From Ancylomarina euxina (lineage in GTDB: Bacteria > Bacteroidota > Bacteroidia > Bacteroidales > Marinifilaceae), in NCBI RefSeq assembly GCF_003863355.1, contig NZ_QQWG01000016.1, forward strand, positions 39,697 to 103,696: a DNA stretch of 64,000 bases, given 5' to 3'. How positions within the stretch are numbered: position 1 is the stretch's first letter; each line of letters begins with the position of its first letter. Of this stretch, positions 16,920-25,228 are shown piece by piece. Position numbers and translations under genes: made by a program. The notes beneath the pieces are model-generated. The model ran no database searches. It was not told the DNA's origin and saw nothing but the letters and a program-made list of their open reading frames with translations.

Positions 16920-17675
16920 ATGAGAAATATTATTCTGTTTTCCCTCTTAGGGCTTTTAATTTTGGTGTCATCATGTAGCAGTTTGCCTGCACTTCAATCA
17001 TCGTGGAATCGTACTTCGTCTATTAATAATTCTTTGGATGAGAAAGAAGCGAATGTGTTTTTCCATGAAGATAAGTTGACTCTAAAATTGTCTAATGATG
17101 CGAACTATCTCGATATTATTATTGCAAGTAACTCGCCGTTGACTCTAAATAAGATCTATAATTTGGGACTTAGTGTTTGGTTGGACCCGCAGGGTAAGAA
17201 TAAACAAATATTTGGCGTTAATTTTCCACTACCCGTTGAAAAACCTTATTCACGAACTGCCTTTCAAAATTATATTAGCCGATTAGATTCGAATCAACTA
17301 CAAGAGGAATTATTCGATCGCTTTCAGAAATATGAGTATGAAGATGTTCGTTTGAGAGAAAATATACGTGTTTCTACTTTAGATCAGGATGAAGCTTGTC
17401 AGGTTCGCTTGAATTCCAATGATCAAATTCTGTTTTCATACCATATTAGAATCAGCCTAAAGAAACTAATGGGATCTGATTTTAAAATATCGGGCAAAGA
17501 AAAAATTGGTATTAGTCTTTTTAGTACAACTATGGCTACAGAAGCTTATCTTTCATCCCTTTCTAGCAAAGAAGTGATTAATAAAAGATTAAACCGATTG
17601 AAGGCGGGTGATGACCCTAATCGTCAAGAATTGGTTGAGAAATGGATTAATTTTGGTTTGGCAACAGATGATTAA
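16920..17675 (+). CDS. hypothetical lipoprotein
   Basis: The product is 251 residues with a signal sequence and lipobox (LILVSSC, Cys19), so it is probably membrane-anchored in the periplasm. The mature part is mixed alpha/beta with no motif I recognise. A central segment (LSVWLDPQGKNKQIFGVNFPLP) recalls proteins that compare against a carbohydrate-binding-like DOMON or CBM9 fold, but this is weak. It follows the LYS9-like gene by 48 bp and may be co-transcribed. Confidence 0.6.
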   Translation: MRNIILFSLLGLLILVSSCSSLPALQSSWNRTSSINNSLDEKEANVFFHEDKLTLKLSNDANYLDIIIASNSPLTLNKIYNLGLSVWLDPQGKNKQIFGVNFPLPVEKPYSRTAFQNYISRLDSNQLQEELFDRFQKYEYEDVRLRENIRVSTLDQDEACQVRLNSNDQILFSYHIRISLKKLMGSDFKISGKEKIGISLFSTTMATEAYLSSLSSKEVINKRLNRLKAGDDPNRQELVEKWINFGLATDD

Positions 17676-17743
17676 ATGATGAGTTGATTGGATGATATGT
17701 AGATGTGTCGGTTGCTGAGCGAAGTCGAAGCAGAAGCACCAGT

Positions 17744-18463
17744 TTACATCTTCAAATAAAAATCCTTGCACAGGTCAATATACTCCGGGCTATAAACATG
17801 TCGCTGCCCATTTTCTACACAAAGTTTGCTTTCAATTGTTTCGGTGTTTTCTAATTTGAGTTCTATGAGCAGTCGTTTGGCAGGTTTGCCCGGATTAGGG
17901 AGAACCTCGACTCTCTGACTCAAGCAAAAGCCTGCAAGACGTGCTAGTCGAATAAAATACTCTCCTTCAGCTACTGGCAGAATCACTGAAAATTTTCCTT
18001 TCGGGTTCAATAGTGTTTTAGCACCGTCGATTAAATCTTCGAAAGGCAAACCATCGGTATGTCGTGCCTGACTTCGTGATTCACCTTTTGCCTTAAGTGA
18101 GTTGATAAAATAGGGCGGATTACTGACAATATGATCATATTTTTCTGTGTTTTGGTTGACAAAATCCTGAAAAGAGACATGAAAAGCATTCATTCGATCT
18201 GACCAAGGAGATTCCTCAAAGTTATTAACAGCTTGTTGATAAGATGAGGCGTCAATTTCGACGGCATCAAGCTTAGTATCATTCCCTGTTCGTTGAGCCA
18301 ACATGATGGCAATTAAGCCTGTTCCTGTTCCGATATCAAGGCATGATTTGGCTTCACTAACATCTGCCCAAGCTCCTAATAGAACCCCGTCAGTGCCTAC
18401 TTTCATGGCAGAACCTTCCTGATTTATTTTAAATTGTTTGAATTGGAAATAGGAATTAGCCAT
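17744..18463 (-). CDS. trmN6: tRNA1(Val) (adenine37-N6)-methyltransferase
   Basis: This class I SAM methyltransferase has 239 residues. The N-terminal FKQFKINQEGSAMKVGTDGVLLGAW block is typical of TrmN6 (YfiC). The SAM loop DIGTGTG is at residues 43-49, and the amino-methylase motif NPPY is at 115-118. It methylates A37 of a valine tRNA. It forms a minus-strand pair with the TIGR02757 gene 40 bp upstream. Confidence 0.9.
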   Translation of the reverse strand: MANSYFQFKQFKINQEGSAMKVGTDGVLLGAWADVSEAKSCLDIGTGTGLIAIMLAQRTGNDTKLDAVEIDASSYQQAVNNFEESPWSDRMNAFHVSFQDFVNQNTEKYDHIVSNPPYFINSLKAKGESRSQARHTDGLPFEDLIDGAKTLLNPKGKFSVILPVAEGEYFIRLARLAGFCLSQRVEVLPNPGKPAKRLLIELKLENTETIESKLCVENGQRHVYSPEYIDLCKDFYLKM

Positions 18464-18503
18464 GAACTTAATGTTTATAATATTTTGAATGTATTTTCTT
18501 GGA

Positions 18504-19277
18504 TTAAAATTTCTCGAAGATGCCTAGTCCAAAAAGAGCAAAATCATATTTTATGGGATCATTAGGGTCGAGCTGACGAAGTGATCTTGTGATTTCATCT
18601 ACTGCTGGCCAATCGTCTTGCTTGCGATTAAGAAGGCCAAGTTTTCTACCCACTCGTCCCGTATGAACATCCAAAGGTAAATATAAGTCAGCAGGAGTCA
18701 AGCCCTGCCATAAACCGAAGTCAATACCCCTGTAATCCTTACGAACCATCCAGCGTAGAAACATATTCAGACGTTTGGCCGATGATTTTTTCAGAACATT
18801 TGAAACATGTTTCTCGGTTCTTTCAGGATGATCGATAGAGAAGAAAATTTTTCTAAAATGGGCTAAGGCATCTTTTGCGTCACCACCGCCTATCTTTGGT
18901 TTGGAAAATACGGCTTCCAGTCCCTTATGGTTTTTATAGATGTTCTGCAGGGCTTTGATAAAGAAAATAGCATCTTCACCGTTGAATGTTCGATGTTTGA
19001 AACCGGCAAAAATATCAAGATCTGAATTTTTAGCATTCATGATAAAATCATGAGGTGCTTCATCCATCCATTGCATGAGTTTTTTTGCATTTCGGATAAT
19101 GGTCGGACGTTGCCCCCAGGCAATAGTTGCAGCAAGAAAAGCTGCTATTTCTATATCCTCTTTCTTTGAAAAAGCTTTGGGAATTTGAATGGGATCGGTC
19201 TCAATGAAAGTCTCTCTATTGTAGAGATCGTATTTCTCATCGAGAAAAGATTTGAGTTCAGAGCTAGAAAGGTTCAT
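18504..19277 (-). CDS. TIGR02757 family protein
   Basis: This 257-residue protein matches the uncharacterised TIGR02757 (DUF2400) family, widespread in Bacteroidota. Visible family blocks are EIAAFLAATIAWGQRPTII near residue 43, RLNMFLRWMVRKD near 170, and PLDVHTGRVGRKLGL near 200. The helical make-up and the LDVHTGRVGR segment suggest a distant HhH-GPD-like DNA or RNA repair fold. That is inference only. Confidence 0.85.
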   Translation of the reverse strand: MNLSSSELKSFLDEKYDLYNRETFIETDPIQIPKAFSKKEDIEIAAFLAATIAWGQRPTIIRNAKKLMQWMDEAPHDFIMNAKNSDLDIFAGFKHRTFNGEDAIFFIKALQNIYKNHKGLEAVFSKPKIGGGDAKDALAHFRKIFFSIDHPERTEKHVSNVLKKSSAKRLNMFLRWMVRKDYRGIDFGLWQGLTPADLYLPLDVHTGRVGRKLGLLNRKQDDWPAVDEITRSLRQLDPNDPIKYDFALFGLGIFEKF

Positions 19278-19366
19278 TGTGTATGGGCTTGAGTATTTAG
19301 AGTTTAGAAGTACTTAGAGTAATGAGTTGTGTTCTTAACTTATAAGTACTCAAGGCACTTTGAATT

Positions 19367-20026
19367 TTAGGCACTAATATCTATCATCCCATCGGTCATC
19401 ACAATTTTTCGATCAGCCATATGTTCCATCTCCAGATCGTGAGTGACGATTACAAAGGTTTGGTTGAGTTTGTTTCTTAGGTCTACAATTATTTCGTGCA
19501 ATTCCTGACGTGTAACAGAATCTAAATTACCCGATGGTTCATCGGCAAAAATAACCATAGGATCGTTGACTAAAGCTCTAGCAATAGCCACTCTTTGCTT
19601 TTCTCCTCCCGATAATTCGGATGGTTTATGATCTAAGCGATGATCTAAACCTAGCATGCATAAAAGTTCCTTCGCTTTTGTTGTTGCCTCTGCTCTTGAT
19701 TTTTTTGCAATAAAAGCGGGAATGCAAACATTCTCTAATGCTGTAAATTCTGGTAAAAGATGATGGAATTGAAAAACAAATCCAATATTCTTATTGCGGA
19801 ATGCCGAAAGATCTTTTTCATTTAAGCTCGAAATATCGACACCATCAAAAAACAATTGTCCAGAATCTGGTCGATCTAAAGTTCCTAGAATTTGAAGTAA
19901 GGTTGTTTTTCCTGCTCCACTTGCCCCCACAACAATAACAATTTCTCCTTTTTTAACATTAAAGTCTAAACCTTTTAGGACATGAACCTGTCCAAAACTT
20001 TTCTTTAATTGTTTTGCTGTAATCAT
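19367..20026 (-). CDS. lolD: ABC transporter ATPase, LolD type
   Basis: This ATPase has 219 residues. Walker [10 protein letters not shown] is at 34-42, the Q-loop [18 protein letters not shown] at 84-101, the signature LSGGEKQR at 138-145 and Walker B VIFADEP near 158-164. The sequence around the Q-loop is characteristic of LolD, the ATPase that with LolC/E extracts lipoproteins from the inner membrane. The permease genes are not adjacent, so the assignment rests on sequence alone; a MacB-type exporter ATPase is the alternative. Confidence 0.8.
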   Translation of the reverse strand: MITAKQLKKSFGQVHVLKGLDFNVKKGEIVIVVGASGAGKTTLLQILGTLDRPDSGQLFFDGVDISSLNEKDLSAFRNKNIGFVFQFHHLLPEFTALENVCIPAFIAKKSRAEATTKAKELLCMLGLDHRLDHKPSELSGGEKQRVAIARALVNDPMVIFADEPSGNLDSVTRQELHEIIVDLRNKLNQTFVIVTHDLEMEHMADRKIVMTDGMIDISA

Positions 20027-20056
20027 AGAAATGGGCTATTTGAAGCTCTGTTTTTT

Positions 20057-20983
20057 TTATTTATTGAAAATAAAAAAGACGTAAGCAGAATAAACTAAAA
20101 TAAGAATAAGGCCTTTCCATCGGTGCAGTTTTGCCTTTTTTAATGGTAATACTAACAAAAATAAGAGAAAAGAAATTGCGAGCATCCAAATCATATCAAA
20201 ATTAAGAGCATCATTGCTAACAAAGATGTTTTTAACAACAGACGTGATACCTAAAACGCCGAATATATTGAAAATATTTGAACCTATAATATTACCAACA
20301 GAGATGTCCATTTCCTTTTTTAAAGCTGCAATTGCAGAGGTTGCTAACTCGGGAACTGAAGTTCCAAAAGCAACAAGAGTTAGTCCAATAACACGTTCAC
20401 TGACGCCGTATCCTAAGGCGATATTTTTAGCCGCACCGACCAAAAGATCGGCTCCAAAATAAAGACCAATCGAAGACAAAACAATTAAGCCAACTGCCTT
20501 TAGTATGGAATGTTCAGGTTTTTTGAATACTTCTTCTTTATTGCCCCTCGATTTTATAACTGTGAAAATCATATAGGCAATTAGTAAAATAAGAAAGCTA
20601 ATACCTTCCCAGGTTTCGATCAGATTATTTTGAGCAAAGGCAAAGAATAGGAGTGAGGCTCCCATCATAACAGGCCAATCGAATTTGAGAGAATTGCTTT
20701 TTACGGGCAGTGGTAACAGGAGAGCTGTGAATCCAAGTACTAGGGCAATATTGGATACATTCGATCCCACAACATTTCCTATGGCAATATCAGGACTACC
20801 AGAAAGTGCCGCCCCTAGACTCACAAATAGTTCTGGTGCCGATGTTCCAAAAGAGATAACGGTTACACCGACAACAAGTGTTGATATTTTGAAATGTGAA
20901 GATAGTGCAACACCACCTTTTACGAGTAGATCACCACTAGATAAAAGAATGACAAAGCCTATAATGAGATATAGATAATCCAT
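20057..20983 (-). CDS. calcium/sodium antiporter, YrbG family
   Basis: This inner-membrane exchanger has 308 residues and about ten transmembrane helices. The two inverted alpha-repeats are visible: GTSAPELFVSLGAALSG with GNVVGSNVSNIALVLG, and GTSVPELATSAIAALKK with GNIIGSNIFNIFGVLG. The paired acidic residues in PEL and the Asn in GSN are the cation ligands. It lies 30 bp before the LolD-type gene on the same strand. Confidence 0.92.
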   Translation of the reverse strand: MDYLYLIIGFVILLSSGDLLVKGGVALSSHFKISTLVVGVTVISFGTSAPELFVSLGAALSGSPDIAIGNVVGSNVSNIALVLGFTALLLPLPVKSNSLKFDWPVMMGASLLFFAFAQNNLIETWEGISFLILLIAYMIFTVIKSRGNKEEVFKKPEHSILKAVGLIVLSSIGLYFGADLLVGAAKNIALGYGVSERVIGLTLVAFGTSVPELATSAIAALKKEMDISVGNIIGSNIFNIFGVLGITSVVKNIFVSNDALNFDMIWMLAISFLLFLLVLPLKKAKLHRWKGLILILVYSAYVFFIFNK

Positions 20984-21096
20984 ATGGAATTAAAGATTGC
21001 TTAAGTATATATAAAAACAGGCAGAAGAATGAAATATCTCTGCCTTGTCTTTATCAGTTATGAGGGATAAGCTTTATTTTAGAATAAGCTAAAGGC

Positions 21097-21315
21097 TTAA
21101 AGCTTTTTGCTTAAATCGTCTTTAAAATCCTTGAGGTTGTTTACGATATCAGATTCATCTTTGATTTCTCTCTTAATATCTTCAGTCGCTTTCTTGAATT
21201 CTTTCATTCCTTTTCCTAATCCTTGGGCAAGTTCTGGAATTTTTTTAGCTCCAAAAAGCATCACGACAACAAGAATAACAACAAAAATTTCTGGTCCACT
21301 TATAAATAATAACAT
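21097..21315 (-). CDS. tatA: twin-arginine translocase subunit TatA/E
   Basis: This 72-residue protein has a single N-terminal transmembrane helix (residues 5-21) followed by the hinge [23 protein letters not shown] and a charged amphipathic helix. That is the TatA/E pattern. It forms the pore of the Tat folded-protein export system with TatC, which is not in this window. Confidence 0.92.
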   Translation of the reverse strand: MLLFISGPEIFVVILVVVMLFGAKKIPELAQGLGKGMKEFKKATEDIKREIKDESDIVNNLKDFKDDLSKKL

Positions 21316-21431
21316 GATGTTTTAATTTAAGATTTGTTCAAAGATACCAAAAGTGATTGATTCTTGTATATTCTTTAACTAATTAAGAATGGGTGACTCG
21401 CAATATTAATCTATTCTGAAATCATTTAAAT

Positions 21432-21462
21432 AAAAAATGCCCCGAGGATTTCCTCGGGGCAT
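21432..21462 (-). terminator. terminator of secDF
   Basis: ATGCCCCGAGGA / TCCTCGGGGCAT stem with a T-run on the minus strand, 25 bp past the secDF stop. Confidence 0.85.
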
Positions 21463-21486
21463 GAAGTGTATCAAGAATGATAGGTC

Positions 21487-24453
21487 TTAGTGTTTTTTAG
21501 CAATTACTTTCTGAATACGTAGTTTTGTATCATAAGCAATAGGCGTTGCAATAAATAGTGAAGAGTATGTACCTACTACAACACCCACAATTAATGCAAA
21601 TGTAAAGCCTTGGATTGATGTTCCACCGAAGAAGAAGATCGCTAACAATACAACTAAAGTAGAAAGAGAAGTACTAAAGGTACGACGCAAGGTACTATTC
21701 AATGCATTATTAATATTTTCTTCTGGATCGCGTTTAGGATATAATCCCAAGTACTCACGAATACGGTCAAATACAACCACGGTATCATTAATCGAATAAC
21801 CTACTACCGTTAGAATCGCTGCAATAAAGGCTTGATCAATCTCCAGTGAGAATGGCATGATACTGTAGGTTGCAGAGAAGATACCCAATACAATAATTGT
21901 ATCGTGAGCAAGTGCTGCAACAGCACCTAAACCATACTGCCAGTTAGAGAAACGAATCATGATATAAAGGAAAATCACGATCAATGCAAACAGGATAGAC
22001 CAAACTGCTGACTGACGAATATCATCGGCAATAGTAGGACCTACTTTTTGTGACATCTTTCGGTTATTTTCAAGGAATGATTCAAGTGTTGTTCCAGCTG
22101 GAAGATACTTTTTCAAACCTTCAAATAATTTAGCTTCTACTTCATCATCAACTTCAACGCCGTCTTCGTCAATTTTGTATTTAGTAGAAATCTTAACCTG
22201 ACTATCACCACCAAATGTTTTCACCTCAGGAGCGTGTCCGTAAACAACATCAAGAGATTTAGCAATTTCACCAACAACGACTGGCTGATCGAAAGCGACA
22301 ACATAAGTTCTACCTCCGGTAAAGTCGATACCTTGATTTAAACCACGAGTGGATAAAGATGTGATTGACGCTAAAATAGCAATAGCAGAGAACACATAGA
22401 ATATTTTTCTTTTCTGGATGAAAGTAATGTGTGCATTACGCAACCATTTATCAGTAAGTTTTGTTGTAAAAGTAATGTTACGCTTACGCTTAAGACCACC
22501 TTCAAAGAACAAACGAGTAATGAAAATCGCTGCGAATAATGAAGAGATAATACCGATTACAAGAGTTGTAGCGAAACCTTTAATTGGACCTTCACCAAAA
22601 ATGTAAAGAATAATACCCGTCAAAAGAGTGGTTAAGTTACCATCGATAATCGCTGAGTAAGCATTTTTGTAACCATCAGAGATCGCTAAACCTAAACCTT
22701 TACCAGACTTCATCTCTTCCTGAATACGCTCGAAAATAAGTACGTTCGCATCAACCGACATACCGATTGTTAAGACAATACCCGCAATACCAGGCAGAGT
22801 TAACACCGCACCTAATGAAGCTAATACCCCGAAGATGAAGAATAAGTTGGTAATCAAAGCAATGTTAGCTGTAAGACCAGCACCTTTGCTATAGAAGAAG
22901 AACATATAAAGTAAGATCAATACGAAAGCGATAATGAATGACCACATCCCTTTTTCAATTGACTCTTGTCCCAATGATGGTCCAACAACTTCGTCAGCAA
23001 TAATATGTGCAGGAGCTGGAAGCTTACCTGACTTAAGAATATTTGCAAGGTCTTTCGCTTCAGCGATAGTGAAGTTACCACTAATAGAAGAAGATCCACC
23101 TTTGATTTCTGATTGTACAGTTGGAGCAGAATAAACGTAGCCATCAAGAACAATAGCAATTGATCTTTGCAGGTTATCCTTAGTCAAACGTGCCCAAACT
23201 TTTGCACCTTCACCGTTCATACTCATCGATACTTCAGCTCTTGCTGATTGCTGATCGATTTCTTCACGAGCCGAAGTTACAACGTCACCATCAAGTGGTG
23301 CTTTGCCATCGCGACTTGTTACTTTAATAGCATATAGTTCGAAAACATTTCCACCATCGTCGATAGACTTAACGCCCCAAAAGAACTTCAAGTTACGTGG
23401 CATAACCGATTTAACGGCTGGCATTGCGAAAATACGATTAACGCGAGCAGTATCTTTAATGTGTGAGTAACCCACAACAGCTAAAGAAGAACCGCCTCTA
23501 CCTTGGTTAGGATTAAGAACCGAGAATAAAGGGTATTTCTCAGCTAACTCTTTAGCATTGCTTAATGAATCTTGAGATGCACCTTCAATTTTATCTAAAA
23601 GAGCAACTTCTTCGTCAGCCTTTACTTCGTCCTTTACTTCAGGAGTTGCATCAACGACTTGGCTAGCAGCATTAATTTCAGCTAACTTTGCATTAACTGC
23701 ATTTAAAGCACCACCAATTTCGCTGTACGTATAAGTTTCCCAGAATTCAAGACTTGCCGTTCCCTGTAATAGTTTACGAACACGAGTTGCATCTTTAATA
23801 CCTGGAAGTTCGATAATGATACGACCCGATACATCAGCTTTCTGAATGTTAGGTTGTGCCACACCGAAACGGTCGATACGAGAACGAAGAATATTGAACG
23901 TATTGTCAATCGCAGCTTCAGTTTCTTTTTTAAGTACTTTAAGAACGTCTTCGTTCTTAGCTCCAAAAGCAATTTTATCTTTTAACTCAAGAGTTCCGAA
24001 AATATCTGGAGAAGATAACTGAGCGCTAGGGTTAATTTCGCTAAATGCTTTTCCAAAAAGCGTTACGAAGTCATCCTGAGAGTTAGCTTGCATCTGCTTA
24101 GCTTTTGCAATAGCTGCAACGAAAGTTTCGTCCTTGCTATTGTTAGCCATTGCCTTGATGATGTCAACAACAGAAACCTCCATTGTTACGTTCATCCCAC
24201 CCTTAAGGTCAAGCCCTAAGTTCATCTCAAGCTCTTTACACTCTTTGTAAGTATAACCTCTTAGTCCTAAGAAACTATACACTTTTTCTCCTCGAATTGA
24301 ATCCAGGTAAGTTTGCTCTTTCTTGATATCGCCTGCACCAAACAGACGAGCATCTTTCTCAACTTTCTTCGTTACATAAGTAAAAGTCAATTGATACAAA
24401 CTCACTAGGGCAAATACAATAGCGAGAAGTCTAATCGCTCCTTTATTTCGCAT
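21487..24453 (-). CDS. secDF: protein translocase SecDF (fused SecD and SecF)
   Basis: This is a 988-residue fusion. The SecD half starts with a transmembrane helix and the LGLDLKGGMNVTMEV motif. A large periplasmic P1 region follows, with a Bacteroidota-type Ala/Glu-rich insert near 245-290, then six transmembrane helices with the GIAGIVLTIGMSVDANVLIF block. The SecF half begins near residue 665 with GLNQGIDFTGGRTYV and ends with TVVGYSINDTVVVFDRIRE. It uses the proton gradient to pull preproteins through SecYEG. It is monocistronic, with its own terminator. Confidence 0.96.
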   Translation of the reverse strand: MRNKGAIRLLAIVFALVSLYQLTFTYVTKKVEKDARLFGAGDIKKEQTYLDSIRGEKVYSFLGLRGYTYKECKELEMNLGLDLKGGMNVTMEVSVVDIIKAMANNSKDETFVAAIAKAKQMQANSQDDFVTLFGKAFSEINPSAQLSSPDIFGTLELKDKIAFGAKNEDVLKVLKKETEAAIDNTFNILRSRIDRFGVAQPNIQKADVSGRIIIELPGIKDATRVRKLLQGTASLEFWETYTYSEIGGALNAVNAKLAEINAASQVVDATPEVKDEVKADEEVALLDKIEGASQDSLSNAKELAEKYPLFSVLNPNQGRGGSSLAVVGYSHIKDTARVNRIFAMPAVKSVMPRNLKFFWGVKSIDDGGNVFELYAIKVTSRDGKAPLDGDVVTSAREEIDQQSARAEVSMSMNGEGAKVWARLTKDNLQRSIAIVLDGYVYSAPTVQSEIKGGSSSISGNFTIAEAKDLANILKSGKLPAPAHIIADEVVGPSLGQESIEKGMWSFIIAFVLILLYMFFFYSKGAGLTANIALITNLFFIFGVLASLGAVLTLPGIAGIVLTIGMSVDANVLIFERIQEEMKSGKGLGLAISDGYKNAYSAIIDGNLTTLLTGIILYIFGEGPIKGFATTLVIGIISSLFAAIFITRLFFEGGLKRKRNITFTTKLTDKWLRNAHITFIQKRKIFYVFSAIAILASITSLSTRGLNQGIDFTGGRTYVVAFDQPVVVGEIAKSLDVVYGHAPEVKTFGGDSQVKISTKYKIDEDGVEVDDEVEAKLFEGLKKYLPAGTTLESFLENNRKMSQKVGPTIADDIRQSAVWSILFALIVIFLYIMIRFSNWQYGLGAVAALAHDTIIVLGIFSATYSIMPFSLEIDQAFIAAILTVVGYSINDTVVVFDRIREYLGLYPKRDPEENINNALNSTLRRTFSTSLSTLVVLLAIFFFGGTSIQGFTFALIVGVVVGTYSSLFIATPIAYDTKLRIQKVIAKKH

Positions 24454-24587
24454 GTGTTTAGGTTTAATAAATTCTTATTATGTGATATTTTTATTTTTCA
24501 CCTCAAATTAACGCACAAATATATTATTTTTTTTTGAATTTGTTTGAACTATATTTTTGTGCTCAGTCTCATTGCTTTAGACAGTTT

Positions 24588-25028
24588 TTATTGGTTTTTG
24601 TTTAAAATGAGGAGGCTTTTTTGATAATCGATTATGGCCTGATGATTAAGTAAGAAATCACTGCCCAATAATCCACAAATTTGACGTTGGCAATGTTTCT
24701 CATACATTTTATTAATATGATTTAAATCGATGAGTACAACATTTAAAGCCTCCGATGTGAAATCACCAAAACTCAAACTTGTAATTTCAACTAAATCGGA
24801 ATCAATATCCTCGCCGCCTAAACCACAGGATTGTAAATCGTCTTTGTCCTGATCTTTGTGTTGGTAGTTGAGTACGAAATTCCTATCGAAAACAGTTTTT
24901 GAGGCACCTGTATCTATAACCATATCACCGGTTTGCTCTCCGTTTAGAGTACATTTTACAATAAGATGAAAACTCTGAGTTTCAAGCTCAATGATTTCAA
25001 TGGGAATACGGGTGGCTTGTTTATTCAT
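24588..25028 (-). CDS. retropepsin-like aspartic protease
   Basis: The product is 146 residues from the ATG at 25028, preceded by a GAGGAAAG ribosome-binding site; an upstream ATG at 25067 lacks one. The active-site motif DMVIDTGASKTVFD near residue 45 and the second-half LLGSDFLLNHQAIIDYQ segment place it in the single-domain clan AA (retropepsin/TIGR02281-like) proteases. These act as homodimers. No signal peptide is seen. The substrate is unknown. Confidence 0.85.
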   Translation of the reverse strand: MNKQATRIPIEIIELETQSFHLIVKCTLNGEQTGDMVIDTGASKTVFDRNFVLNYQHKDQDKDDLQSCGLGGEDIDSDLVEITSLSFGDFTSEALNVVLIDLNHINKMYEKHCQRQICGLLGSDFLLNHQAIIDYQKSLLILNKNQ

Positions 25029-25228
25029 TGGGGTTCTTTCCTCGATTTTATAAATTTTGAAAACCAAAGATAAGGAATGAGAGGGAAGAATATGGCTATT
25101 TTGCTTTTTATTAAATGTCTAAATGCTTCTTTGAAACATATATGAATAAAGTCGGTTCTTACTGGGAAGGGATTCTCAGTGCATGATATCATAATTATTG
25201 CACATGTTTATATTGTTTTTATTATTCT

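Noticed and set aside
21432..21462. Palindrome CCCCGAGGA...TCCTCGGGG as a further mobile palindrome copy
   Set aside because: It lacks flanking direct repeats and sits exactly where the secDF terminator belongs, with a T-run on the correct side.
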